Shown in pieces: positions 38,926-48,060 of a DNA stretch of 64,000 nt. The stretch's first letter is position 1. Each line of letters starts with the position of its first letter. The notes beneath the pieces are model-generated. The model searched no databases. It had not been told where the DNA came from and was given only the letters and a program-made list of their open reading frames with translations. The translations under genes were made by a program, and so were the position numbers. Source of the DNA: Lacrimispora xylanisolvens (lineage in GTDB: Bacteria; Bacillota; Clostridia; Lachnospirales; Lachnospiraceae); the NCBI GenBank assembly GCA_017084465.1, contig CP070896.1, positions 1,612,001 through 1,676,000 on the forward strand, given 5' to 3'.

Positions 38926-40666
38926 CTATTCAAATAAAATTTCTGCCCTGACTGTTGTCCCGTTTTCGTCTGATACAATTTCAAAATGACCCTCATCGCC
39001 ATAGTAATACTTGATTCTCATGATCACATTCCTCACACCGATGCTTCCCTCTAAAGAACTGGCAGAATAATCGTAATGATTGAGTTCATGAATTAATTCA
39101 GAATCCATTCCTTTTCCATTGTCTTTCACCTCAAATATCAGATGCCTCTCCCCTTTTTTTCTGATGGTTATGGTGATTAAATCCTCTCCTGACTTACCAG
39201 GGAAACCATGATTGATGGAATTTTCAATGAGAGGCTGAAATAAAAGCTTATGCATCTTAAGATCCATCACTTCCTCTTCAATATCCATAATGCAGTGGAA
39301 GGAAAATGAAAAACGCTGCTGTTGGAGAAATATGTATTGCTTCAAATACTCAGTCTCGCTTCTTACAGTGACCACGCCATTGCTTTTATGAATACTGTAA
39401 CGCAGAATATTGGCCAGGTTTTTTAACATCTTACTGATTAAAAACTGTTCATTTTCTATTGCAATCCAGTTAATGGCATCCAGGGTATTATAAAGAAAGT
39501 GGGGATTGATCTGTGCTTCCAGTGCCTTTAGCTCCGCATTCTTCTCTCTTAAAAGAGCTTCTTTCCATCCTGCCTGACTGGTCTATCTTTGTGACCATGT
39601 GATTAAAATGCCTTGCAATGGTACCGAATTCATCCTGCCAGGAATGGCTGATCTGGACCGTATAATCCCCTTTATAAGCCCTATCCATGGCTGATGTGAT
39701 CTTCTCCACCCTGACCTGAAGAGACTCGGCAAACCGGAGCATGATCAGAATGCTTGTGATTATAATCAGGATTGTCAATAAGATAATTACTTCAAAAATA
39801 TATTTAAAATCTTTTAAAAGCTCTCTGTTATCCCGTATGGTAACCAGCACATACTGACCATTTAAAACCGGTTTTGTGTAGATGCTGGAAAAGCTGGCCT
39901 TAGTCGCCGGCTCAATTCTTGTTCCTATGAGCTCCGCCCGGTTACTGGAGATAATGATTCCATTGGTATCACAAAGAAAGGAAACGGTTCTGTCCTGCTT
40001 GTCTTCCTGAGAATACGTCTCCCTGATCCGTTCTTCATCCAGGCAGATTAAAATACTTCCTACCGTTCCCTGTCTGTAATTGTTAATATCCGCAATTCTG
40101 TGCCCCAGGTAAATAATATTCCTGCTGGTTCCGTTATCTTCCTTCCGGTTAATCATGTCAGAATAAACCGTCCTGGTATTTAAAAACGTCTCATCTGCCA
40201 CTTCCAGCCAGCTTTTATCCCTGTCTGGAAAACAGAAGCTGTTCATGATGCTGTTAGTAACAGAGTCATACCCGATACACTCTTTTTTCTGGGTTACCAC
40301 CGCAATCCCCAGAATCTCCGGATGTAAGTAAGATATATTTTCCAGATCATCTTCCAGTTCCTTCTTTATGAGATAATAATTTCTGGAATCCCAGACATTT
40401 AATTTTTCAAGCTTCAGTGCATACTGATTTTCTGTATAGATCGACATGATAATGCTGTCATACTGGGAAAAATAATCCTCAAGACCCTTCTGTGACAGCT
40501 TCATATTGCTTTCCATTAAAATGTCTGTCTGACGTTTTAAGGTGCTGGCGGCAATCATGCAGGTGATTGTCTCCATTATCATTAACGGTACGATGGAGCC
40601 TGCCAGCAAAATAATAAGAGTTGCTATGCTATAGCTTTTATATCTGTTAAGTAGTTTTCTGATCAA
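38926..40666 (-). CDS. Sensor histidine kinase, YesM family (frame interrupted)
   Basis: About 580 residues. N-terminal membrane span, a large extracellular dCache-like domain, a second span (VIILLTILIIITSILIML), a HAMP segment, then the His_kinase box ALEAQINPHFLYNTLDAINW with the phospho-His, and an ATPase with LIENSINHGFPG and GKGMDS. The frame breaks near 39575-39580, between HAMP and the His box. Pairs with the downstream AraC-type regulator; senses an extracellular sugar, possibly through the anchored binding protein. Confidence 0.9.
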
Positions 40667-40774
40667 GGCCGGCTCCTTTTATTGTGTAATTACGATAATT
40701 TAACAGGATTTTATTTTGCTATTATAGCACATATTACCAATAACAGGCAATCCACACATACATGAATTGTTTCA

Positions 40775-40804
40775 CAAAAAAAGGCAGCCCACTAAGGCTG
40801 CCTT
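40775..40804 (-). terminator. Terminator of the cis-prenyltransferase gene
   Basis: AAGGCAGCC / GGCTGCCTT stem followed by seven T on the minus strand, shortly after the stop. Confidence 0.9.
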
Positions 40805-40827
40805 AAATAATATTGTATTCTCTTTTT

Positions 40828-41451
40828 TTACCCCCCCAGGGTCACATCCTGCCTGGAGTACCACTCCAGCGCTTTGTAAACATGATCTGTTTTAAAATCC
40901 GGCCAGTAATCGTCTACCACATATAGATCCGAATAAACGGACTGAACCGGGAGAAAGCCGGAAAGTCTTCTCCTTCCTCCCCAACGGATGATTAAATCCA
41001 TTCTGGATACATCAGAGGTTTTAAGCTCAGGACCTATGGTTCCGTCTGACAGTCCCAAATCCCATTCCCAGCTGTAATTGATGAGAAAATTGATTTTCAT
41101 TCCTCCTGTACCAAAGCACACCCTTTTGGTATATGGTTTAAGCTCGTCCGGAAACATAGCCGAAGAAGTTTTCCCAAGAACCAGAAGCTGGGCATTCTCT
41201 TTAGACAACACCTCCACAGCCCTTACGCAGGCCTTGGAAAATGCTTCTCTTTGTACAGACGGACGTTTGGTATTATCTGCGGTAAAGCCATAAAAGGTCA
41301 TCTCTTCTACTCCCAGATCCTTGCAAAGATGGTAAAGGGTCATTCCAGGTGAGATACCTTTATCATACCCTTCTTCTTTTTTTATGCCATTCTCCACAGC
41401 CCAACGTCTGTTTCCATCAGGAATGATACCGATGTGTTTTGGAATTCTCAT
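40828..41451 (-). CDS. Cis-prenyltransferase, undecaprenyl diphosphate synthase family
   Basis: 207 residues from ATG 41451, which follows GGAGGGCAGATA. The catalytic Asp is in HIGIIPDGNRRWA, with EEMTFYGFTADNTKRP and a C-terminal IIRWGGRRRLSGFLPVQSVYSDLYVVDDYWPDF covering the RxG/E-type substrate region. It makes polyprenyl diphosphate lipid carriers. It is shorter than housekeeping UppS (about 245), so it may be a second, specialised copy rather than the cell-wall enzyme. It stands alone with its own terminator. Confidence 0.88.
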   Translation of the reverse strand: MRIPKHIGIIPDGNRRWAVENGIKKEEGYDKGISPGMTLYHLCKDLGVEEMTFYGFTADNTKRPSVQREAFSKACVRAVEVLSKENAQLLVLGKTSSAMFPDELKPYTKRVCFGTGGMKINFLINYSWEWDLGLSDGTIGPELKTSDVSRMDLIIRWGGRRRLSGFLPVQSVYSDLYVVDDYWPDFKTDHVYKALEWYSRQDVTLGG

Positions 41452-41565
41452 TATCTGCCCTCCATGATTGGTTCCCTTCGAGGAAGTCCTGTTAAAATTA
41501 TAGCCAACTTTTTCAAAGGATATCATGTCCTGCAGAAAATTATGTAATTATAGTTGCCCTGGTGC

Positions 41566-41703
41566 TTATTTCTTAAATTTCTTAAGATCCGGCATCTTTG
41601 GCTGGTGATAGATATACATGCATCTGCTTTCAGATGCCAGCTCCACAGATTTTCTAGCTACCTGTTCCATGAATTTAGCTGCGATATTACTTTTACCTTT
41701 CAT
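41566..41703 (-). CDS. agrD: AgrD-like cyclic autoinducer peptide precursor
   Basis: 45-residue peptide. GGAGG lies 8 bases before the ATG. An amphipathic N-terminal leader (KGKSNIAAKFMEQVARKSVE) is followed by ASESRCMYIYHQPKMP and a lysine-rich tail. Clostridial AgrD peptides have this layout: a Cys that closes a thiolactone with a residue four places on, then a Pro-rich, charged recognition tail. The predicted ring is Cys-Met-Tyr-Ile-Tyr. It is divergent from agrA-agrC-agrB, unlike the usual agrBDCA order. Confidence 0.85.
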   Translation of the reverse strand: MKGKSNIAAKFMEQVARKSVELASESRCMYIYHQPKMPDLKKFKK

Positions 41704-41804
41704 TCTTTCTACCTCCATTATTATAAAGACATTAAGATAATGCAATTATACATAAACAACAGCTATATAAAGACAAGTTGTAAAAATTACGGCTCTGCTC
41801 GTAA

Positions 41805-42125
41805 CTATTCCCGATTTTGGTACTCATGAATCCTCCCATTGTCATTTTTATAAAAAAACATGAACAGCACCAGAACGAGACACAGCAAAATGTTAATAAG
41901 ATTTAGCAGGGATATAAAACTTTCTCCCAAAAATGCGGCTCTCCTTTCAAACTGCATTTCACTCCACTCAATACAATTGGAAATGACAACAGCTGTCATC
42001 ATATTTATTACATAAATTTTTCTGTTTGTTTTTCGATTATTATTTTTTTCCTGAATGAGATGTACTAAATTTACAACTAAGAACACGGTGCAGAGAAAAA
42101 TGATGAAAAGCAGATAGTGTTTCAA
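41805..42125 (-). CDS. Small membrane protein beside agrD
   Basis: About 106 residues; family not recognised. Start placed at TTG 42125, 8 bases after GGAGG (42134-42138). Three hydrophobic segments are seen (YLLFIIFLCTVFLVVNLVHL, YVINMMTAVVISNCI, LLNLINILLCLVLVLFMFF) with a basic loop after the first. It is 101 bases upstream of agrD on the same strand, so probably co-transcribed. A role in peptide handling is conceivable but no motif shows it. Confidence 0.65.
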   Translation of the reverse strand: MKHYLLFIIFLCTVFLVVNLVHLIQEKNNNRKTNRKIYVINMMTAVVISNCIEWSEMQFERRAAFLGESFISLLNLINILLCLVLVLFMFFYKNDNGRIHEYQNRE

Positions 42126-42377
42126 TTTTGTTACCTCCAATATTAAAATGTGATATAATTTTAGTGCAATAAGAAAATATTATATTTCCATTGAAAAAAT
42201 CACACCATGTTGAAATTTCGAGCCTGCAAGTAATTTTTAATTTAATCAATTAGACAAAATACGACAAAAGCTCCTAATTCTCTCTTTTAATTAATGGGAA
42301 GTATCGTACGATATACAATTATAGATGTTTCATTTTTGCATAAATAAAGTAAATAGTTTTAATGGGGAAGGGTACGT

Positions 42378-43118
42378 ATGTTAAGAATAGCAATTTGTGA
42401 TGACGACGTTCTGTTTACAGGAATGTTAGAGAATTTAATCAAAGAAGAAGCTTTGACAAACGGTATTGAAATTGAAGTTGACGTATTTTTTGATGGATCC
42501 ATGCTGACAAAATATGTACATCTTGGTAACTTATTTGACCTGATCTTTCTTGATATAGAAATGTCACAGCAAAACGGAATCGAGGCTGCACGCCGCATCA
42601 GAGAGATTGATAAGACTGCATTGTTAATTTATATTTCCGGATACGATCAGTATTTAAAAGAATTGTTTGAGGTGGAACCGTTTCGTTTTCTATCCAAACC
42701 ACTTGATACCGCAAAGTTCTCCCGGTATTTCAAAGAAGCATATGAACGGATCAATGAAAATAATGTCTATTTCCAATTTAATTTTAATAAAGAAATTAAA
42801 AAAGTAGCCTTAAAGGATGTAGTCTACTTTGAAAGCCGCAATCGGGTTGTATACATATATTTAAAGGATGGCAGAGAAGAATTTTTTTATGGAAAGCTTA
42901 ACGATGTGGAAAATGAGTTGGCCGGAAACAAGCAGCGTTACCTGCGGATACACCAATCCTATCTTGTTAATTATGATTATGTCAGCACCATGAATTTTTC
43001 CAGTCTTGTAATTGAGAACGGAGGAAAGTCAACCACACTTCAAATCAGCGAAGACAGGCAGAAGAAAATCCGGAAGCAGTTATGTGATCTGGCCAGTAAG
43101 AAAGCGGGAGGGAAATAA
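42378..43118 (+). CDS. agrA: AgrA-like response regulator (LytTR family)
   Basis: 246 residues. Receiver domain MLRIAICDDDVLFTGML with phospho-acceptor Asp in LIFLDIEMSQQNG and Lys in RFLSKPLD. C-terminal LytTR DNA-binding domain with VVYFESRNRVVYIYLKDG and YLRIHQSYLVNYDYV. First of three plus-strand genes with agrC and agrB. Controls transcription in response to the AIP sensed by AgrC. The target sites are not identified. Confidence 0.93.
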   Translation: MLRIAICDDDVLFTGMLENLIKEEALTNGIEIEVDVFFDGSMLTKYVHLGNLFDLIFLDIEMSQQNGIEAARRIREIDKTALLIYISGYDQYLKELFEVEPFRFLSKPLDTAKFSRYFKEAYERINENNVYFQFNFNKEIKKVALKDVVYFESRNRVVYIYLKDGREEFFYGKLNDVENELAGNKQRYLRIHQSYLVNYDYVSTMNFSSLVIENGGKSTTLQISEDRQKKIRKQLCDLASKKAGGK

Positions 43119-43119
43119 T

Positions 43120-44418
43120 ATGAAAATTCTTTCAACAACCGTTGTCAGTCCTTTTCTTTCACTTTTTTATATTTTAGTCATACGGAAATGCATCAACGCT
43201 TTTTTCGCTCCCTCGTGGAAGAAAACTACAACCTATATAATCTGGATCGCATATTATCTTTTTCAGTTATTTCTGGGCATTGGAAGTGGAATTCCCCCGA
43301 CACTGACCCTTTTCCTTAACATGGTCTTTGTCTTTCTCGCAACCAGTATTTCTTATTCAGAAAGCTATAAAAAATGTGCTTTATTCTCTTTTTTAATCTG
43401 TGCAATCTGGATGCTTGTGGAAATTATCATACATATGATCTTAAATATGATGAATTTAGATGATAAAGCCGGTCTCTCAGGAGCCATTATCTCTAAAATA
43501 GTAATGATGGTTTTTGCCATTGTCACCGGACACTGTCTTCAGCATAAAAGTATAGGAGATATTTCCTTACGGTATATGGCGATTTTACTTATGGTTCCTG
43601 CCGGAAGTATTTACATTATGCATAATATTTTTCTCATCAGCAGCACGGCTGAGGATGAAGTTCTTTTCTCCTTTATATCTGGTATTTTACTGCTGTTTAT
43701 TAACTATATTATTTTTGAAGTATTTGAGTCTCTGGCAGCAAGTTCAGAGTATCAGAAAAAAACTCTCCTCTATGAACAGCAATTAGAGCTTTGCAGCCGC
43801 CAGGCTGAGGAACGTGAGATCCAAAACACGGAAATACGTTTATTGCGCCATGACATGAAGCAGCACTTAGTCAGCATACTGGGCATGGTTAATTCCGGAA
43901 AAAATGAAGAAGCTGCCACTTATCTCACTTCTTTTTTAGAAAAGGGAACCTCAAAAAAAATTAATGAAATATCCCACAGCGGCAATATTGTAGTGGACTC
44001 ACTTGTGAATTATAAATCTTCCATTGCCCGAAAACAAAATATAGAATTCTGTACCAATATTTTTATTCCGCCGGTAATGCCTTTTCAAAACGGAAATCTG
44101 ACCATTATACTGGGTAATCTGCTGGAAAATGCCCTGGAAGCCTGCCGCCAGATGAATAGCGGACATCCAAAAATCGATCTGGAAATGTCTTATCAGAAGG
44201 GGATTCTTTCCATTGTTGTCTGGAATACTTTTGAAGGGGATCGATACACAGACGGGCAGAAACATTTTCTTACCACTAAGAAAAACCCCGCCCATCATGG
44301 CCTGGGTCTGTTCTCCATTGAACAGGCGGTAGCTGCCTGTAACGGGGAAGCCATCACACAGGTTGAGGGAAACATATTTAAAGCGGTTGTGATCTTATAT
44401 CAGGAACCGGAAAAATAA
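43120..44418 (+). CDS. agrC: AgrC-like histidine kinase (GHKL family)
   Basis: 432 residues from ATG 43120, which follows GGGAGGG. The N-terminal half has about six to seven hydrophobic spans that form the peptide sensor. A coiled helix then leads to the phospho-His in IRLLRHDMKQHLVSILGMV, and a GHKL ATPase with ILGNLLENALEACRQ and HHGLGLFSIEQAV. Overlaps the end of the agrA region by one base. Receptor for the AgrD-derived peptide, phosphorylating the LytTR regulator. Confidence 0.92.
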   Translation: MKILSTTVVSPFLSLFYILVIRKCINAFFAPSWKKTTTYIIWIAYYLFQLFLGIGSGIPPTLTLFLNMVFVFLATSISYSESYKKCALFSFLICAIWMLVEIIIHMILNMMNLDDKAGLSGAIISKIVMMVFAIVTGHCLQHKSIGDISLRYMAILLMVPAGSIYIMHNIFLISSTAEDEVLFSFISGILLLFINYIIFEVFESLAASSEYQKKTLLYEQQLELCSRQAEEREIQNTEIRLLRHDMKQHLVSILGMVNSGKNEEAATYLTSFLEKGTSKKINEISHSGNIVVDSLVNYKSSIARKQNIEFCTNIFIPPVMPFQNGNLTIILGNLLENALEACRQMNSGHPKIDLEMSYQKGILSIVVWNTFEGDRYTDGQKHFLTTKKNPAHHGLGLFSIEQAVAACNGEAITQVEGNIFKAVVILYQEPEK

Positions 44419-44445
44419 CAAATTACTGATCAGGGGGTGGGGAAT

Positions 44446-45027
44446 ATGGAGCGGTTATCCATTGTATTAACCAATTATATTCTAAAAAAAGAAGTGATCT
44501 CTAAGGAAGATTATGAAGTTTATCTATATGGCTTTCAAAGCTTTCTGGAACTGTTTTTAAATCTGGTCTGCAGTCTCTGTATTGCATTTTTTATTCATAT
44601 GGAAGTGGAATGCCTGCTCTTCTTTTTATTGTTTATTCCCCTTCGTTCCTTTAACGGAGGACTGCATTTGAAGTCTTATTTCTCATGTCTGGTTTTCTCC
44701 TGCGCCACCATGACTGTAATACTTTTGATTGTGAAGTATTACAGTCTGAACGCCCCGGTTTCGTTTCTGCTGTACCTGGTTTTTATGGTACTCATCAAAC
44801 TGACTGGAGCAGTTGACCATCCCAACCGGCCGGTTGACACAGACGAAAACCAGACATTGACTCATAAAACTGACCGTACTTTATTTATCAGTTTCCTTGC
44901 CGCATTGTGCTTTCTCTTTTTGAATTTAGAAAATTATATTTTTTTAGAGGCGCTGATTTATCTGTTAGTATTTATCACACTGATATTATCCAAAATCAAC
45001 GGCAAAAATAGGCAGCAAGTGGAATGA
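44446..45027 (+). CDS. agrB: AgrB-like autoinducer-processing membrane peptidase
   Basis: 193 residues from ATG 44446 after GGGGGTGGGG. AgrB is a membrane cysteine endopeptidase that trims AgrD and forms the thiolactone. The catalytic pair is in RSFNGGLHLKSYFSC, His and Cys seven residues apart, as in AgrB His77/Cys84. The HPNRPVDTDENQTL loop is also typical. About five to six membrane spans. Last gene of the plus-strand agr operon, convergent with the holin gene. Confidence 0.95.
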   Translation: MERLSIVLTNYILKKEVISKEDYEVYLYGFQSFLELFLNLVCSLCIAFFIHMEVECLLFFLLFIPLRSFNGGLHLKSYFSCLVFSCATMTVILLIVKYYSLNAPVSFLLYLVFMVLIKLTGAVDHPNRPVDTDENQTLTHKTDRTLFISFLAALCFLFLNLENYIFLEALIYLLVFITLILSKINGKNRQQVE

Positions 45028-45032
45028 GAGTT

Positions 45033-45497
45033 TTAGTCTTTATCTATCTTTCCACGCAATTCCGTCAGAACTTTTTGTAAAAATTCAGGCATTCTGGCGC
45101 CCATTCGTCCTGCATTTTCTAAAATGGAGATTAGCTCATTAATGATGAGCCAGACAGATACCAATAATCCAAAAATTGTTTTATGCTCAAATTTAATTCC
45201 AATCTCAGTAGAAAATTTATAGATCACATAATCCGTGCTGACTGCCGCCAGAATGATGAATATATAACTGGACTTTTTATAAATTCCGATCCGGCTTTTC
45301 CTGCTGTTCCAACCATACTGATTATTATCAGGGTTGTCCAGTGCTTCCTTTTTTGAAGCAAGCATCCCCGATATGTAGTCCGTGATCATAAGTATGGTTA
45401 ATAACGATATAGCAGGAAATAAAAGTCCGAATTGATCCATAATCCATGCACTGATGATTCCCATTGCGCTTTTTTCCAAATCCAATTTTTTTTCCAT
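45033..45497 (-). CDS. TcdE-type holin (phage holin 4 / toxin-secretion holin family)
   Basis: 154 residues from ATG 45497 after AGGAGG. Hydrophobic spans include LLFPAISLLTILMITDYISGML, IFIILAAVSTDYVIYKF and FGLLVSVWLIINELISILENAG, with SRKSRIGIYKKSSY between; the ENAGRMG ending is diagnostic of the TcdE/Cph1 holin family. It makes membrane pores for release of endolysin or large proteins. Lies 27 bases downstream of the sigma factor gene, so co-transcribed. No phage structural gene is near. Confidence 0.93.
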   Translation of the reverse strand: MEKKLDLEKSAMGIISAWIMDQFGLLFPAISLLTILMITDYISGMLASKKEALDNPDNNQYGWNSRKSRIGIYKKSSYIFIILAAVSTDYVIYKFSTEIGIKFEHKTIFGLLVSVWLIINELISILENAGRMGARMPEFLQKVLTELRGKIDKD

Positions 45498-45524
45498 GGC
45501 TGCACCTCCTGTAAAGTCCTTCAC

Positions 45525-46064
45525 TTATTTATAATAGTTTTCTTTTAAAAGATTGTAAAAATTTCTTCTGACCCGATTCACGTATTGTCGGGACACGGAG
45601 TGGCGTTCTGCAATTACTGCATCTGACTCCTCATGAAAGACAATATCCCACAGAATAACCGCCTGTTTTCCTTCTGTCTTCAAGAGCATAGTTTTTAGAT
45701 CTTCATGAAACAGCCAGTCATCATAAACAGGCTGATCCATGCTGATCTCAGTAAAAAACTCATCCTCAACAGAAGCTTCCGCATCAAAATGCTGCTTGCT
45801 TTTTTTATACTGTTCTAAGAACTTGTTTTTTAGGGCTCTGCTTAAAAAATAAACACATTGCCCATCTTCCTTATAATATTGCATTGAATTGATGGCCTCC
45901 AGCAGACTGAGCACAAATTCTGAATGCATGTCCTCTTTTTCATCTTTATATAACAGGCGGACATATTTATTAATCAGTGGAGTCATTTTATCTATTATCA
46001 GTAAGAATTTTTCTTTATTACCTTTTTTTATTTCCTCAATAATTACATGAACGCTTTCTCCCAT
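45525..46064 (-). CDS. TcdR/UviA-like alternative sigma factor
   Basis: 179 residues. A region 2-like part (MHSEFVLSLLEAINSMQYY..., VYFLSRALKNKFLEQYKKSK) and a region 4-like HTH (SDAVIAERHSVSRQYVNRVRRNFYNLLKE). Size and the pairing with a holin match the group 5 toxin/bacteriocin sigma factors TcdR (C. difficile) and UviA (C. perfringens). Its own promoter carries TTTACA-N16-CTTTTT, like the promoters described for that group, suggesting autoregulation. The same element precedes the endolysin gene at 54.1 kb. Confidence 0.78.
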   Translation of the reverse strand: MGESVHVIIEEIKKGNKEKFLLIIDKMTPLINKYVRLLYKDEKEDMHSEFVLSLLEAINSMQYYKEDGQCVYFLSRALKNKFLEQYKKSKQHFDAEASVEDEFFTEISMDQPVYDDWLFHEDLKTMLLKTEGKQAVILWDIVFHEESDAVIAERHSVSRQYVNRVRRNFYNLLKENYYK

Positions 46065-46084
46065 TTTCTTACCTCCTAAAAGGC

Positions 46085-46112
46085 AAAAAGAAAAAAAGGG
46101 TAATATTGTAAA
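46085..46112 (-). promoter_or_regulatory. TTTACA-N16-CTTTTT promoter of the sigma/holin operon
   Basis: -35-like TTTACA (46107-46112) and -10-like CTTTTT (46085-46090) on the minus strand, 16 bases apart, ending about 20 bases before the sigma start codon. From memory this matches the TcdR/UviA/BotR-type consensus (TTTACA and CTTTT/CTCTTT). No sigma-A -10 is evident here. Confidence 0.5.
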
Positions 46113-46189
46113 CTAAATTCTTCTGAATCTTTATTTTTTTCGCATAACATGATTGTAGATAAAAAACTCGCTATTTATTGGAACACGTA

Positions 46190-46237
46190 AAAAACGCTGA
46201 ATAATAGGGAGAAATCTCCTTATTATTCAGCGTTTTT
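46190..46237. terminator. Bidirectional terminator hairpin
   Basis: AAAAACGCTGAATAATA pairs with TATTATTCAGCG plus TTTTT, with an inner GGAGA/TCTCC stem. A-rich one side and T-rich the other, so it can end transcription both ways. It lies between the lipoprotein gene (ends 46269) and the sigma factor operon; 46113-46189 shows nothing else. Confidence 0.8.
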
Positions 46238-46268
46238 CTATATAAACCTTATTTATTTAGAATGTTTT

Positions 46269-46945
46269 CTACCAAACCAGCATTGCCCAGTCTGGTATTA
46301 ATTCTCCTCTTTCTTTGTTTTTCTTTATGAGAGGCTTTCTACTATCCTCTCTCAATTCCGTTATATGAAATACATCATTGAACTCTTTAAACCCGGATTC
46401 TGCTCCACCTAAAACCGACTGATCCGGACTGGAATCATCATATGTACCAGTAAGATATGAGCCTTCCCATAAGTAAATCCAACATATCCGCATCCATCCG
46501 ATCCATTGCTCACCAGAATCAGGCAATTGTTTTGAATATATAATTCATGAATCATATACCAGCCCTCCGGTTCGTACAAATCGGCGACCTTCTCTAATCC
46601 ATGGTTTAAGTAAGTATATACACTTATAGAAATCCCGTCTCCAAGAATTAATTCAGGTATCCCATCTTCATTAAAATCGTGAATTCCCAGGTAAAAAGAT
46701 GAATTTAAACCATCTTCCCCTCTTAATTTATATGGATCCGGCAGATGACCTCCCCCCTGGTCGATAATCTCCCTATATGCAGTTTGCCAGTTAATTTCCT
46801 CTTCTGCCAAAGCAACTGGTTCCTGTACCATATTGCTGACCTGATTTTCATCTGGCTGCAGAACAGTTCCCCCCGTCATGTTGGAATCAGCGCAGCCGGT
46901 TAAAGATAAAATCAGAAAACAAAATAAGAATAAATTTTTATTCAT
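46269..46945 (-). CDS. Lipoprotein with FG-GAP-like DxNxDG motif (frame interrupted)
   Basis: About 225 residues. Start ATG 46945 gives MNKNLFLFCFLILSLTGCAD, a lipoprotein signal with lipobox SLTGC. The mature part has IHDFNEDGIPELILGDG, a calcium-type DxNxDG loop found in FG-GAP/VCBS repeats, followed by YLNHGLEKVADLYEPEGW. The frame breaks near 46445-46455, just after GYVGFTYGK, and continues as WEGSYLTGTYDDSSPDQ. Function unknown; surface-anchored. It lies alone between two accessory modules. Confidence 0.72.
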
Positions 46946-47139
46946 TTGTCTTTCCCCTTTAAATTTTGAAACAAAATTGTTTTTGCTATTTCTGGGCATA
47001 ATCATTTTATTTTACTATTATTACTGATTATGGATTTTTCCTCGTAATAATTACGGGTCTGCACGTTGAAAAAGCCATAGTTATTCCACTATGGCTCATC
47101 AAAAGGTCATCAAAAGGTGTCATTAAAAACTGTATACGA

Positions 47140-47934
47140 TTAAACCGGTAAATATGTAATCACCATACCTCCTATGATCAGGCTCGCAATATTGGCCGTT
47201 ATTACATATAACGCTACACGTCCTTTCCTGAATTCTTTCACTAAGTTAAGAAAAGCGATCAGTTCTGCTGCAAGCACCACAATCTCAACAAATAGATAAC
47301 CATATATCCAGTAATTACCTAAATCAGGTCCCGTAAGCATTGCATTCAGCCCTGCCTGGGTAATCAGATTGACTGCTGTAAAGACCAGCCAGCTTCTTTT
47401 TTGCCTGAATCCAAAAAGCAGAAAAATAATTCCCTCAATAAGCATCGTTAAGAGAACCCGCATTGCCACCAGAGCAGGAACCCGTAACGGAGCCTGACCC
47501 ATTGTAAGGGTCTCCGATTCCATATCAAGGGTTAAAATATTACTATATGTTCTAAATGTTTCTTCAGGCAAAGCACATTGAAAGCTTTTATTATTACTTT
47601 GTACCACCAGCACTGCATCCTTTAAATCCTTAACCTGGGATGATGAATGGTTGTAATAAAGCCTGTAATACTTTTCCCATCCTTTTCTTTCCCCTTCCAC
47701 CACTCTTAAGTATGTAACATCATGATCGGACATTTTTAAGGATAAAGACATCTTCTCTGGAGAGTTTAATACGATTATGGTAAAACCCGGCGGTTCCGCT
47801 GAGTTGGCGAACGCTGTTGAATAATAGCAGAAACATAAGAGGTGAACAATAAAAATGAAGATGCAGATACTGCTTCCATGCCTGATACTCCTCTCTCTTG
47901 TCAAAAAACCAGCCCCACCTTTATACACATTCAT
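47140..47934 (-). CDS. Exported membrane protein of unknown function
   Basis: 264 residues, family not recognised. An N-terminal hydrophobic segment (ICIFIFIVHLLCFCYYSTAFANSA) looks like a signal peptide. An extracellular domain of about 110 residues is rich in beta-like strands (YLRVVEGERKGWEKYYRLYYN). Four C-terminal hydrophobic spans follow, ending IASLIIGGMVITYLPV. AAGGGGGA lies before the ATG. It is divergent from the lanFEG genes. Confidence 0.7.
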   Translation of the reverse strand: MNVYKGGAGFLTRERSIRHGSSICIFIFIVHLLCFCYYSTAFANSAEPPGFTIIVLNSPEKMSLSLKMSDHDVTYLRVVEGERKGWEKYYRLYYNHSSSQVKDLKDAVLVVQSNNKSFQCALPEETFRTYSNILTLDMESETLTMGQAPLRVPALVAMRVLLTMLIEGIIFLLFGFRQKRSWLVFTAVNLITQAGLNAMLTGPDLGNYWIYGYLFVEIVVLAAELIAFLNLVKEFRKGRVALYVITANIASLIIGGMVITYLPV

Positions 47935-48060
47935 TTCTCTTTCCCCCTTCTATTTTGTTGTAATTATAACATACAAAGCCGGTATTATTGTTCTTCTTCC
48001 TTATAAAATCCTTAAAATTAGCTGTTAACATAGCAATATCAAGTCAAAAGGAGGTTCCTT

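Noticed and set aside
29656..40666. Missing transporter ATPase as evidence of deletion
   Set aside because: CUT1 sugar operons in Firmicutes usually rely on a shared MsmX-type ATPase; all three CUT1 operons here lack one.
42302..42313. TATCGTACGATA palindrome in the agrD-agrA divergent region as an AgrA site
   Set aside because: LytTR regulators bind direct repeats rather than such palindromes, and no second copy was found; function left open.
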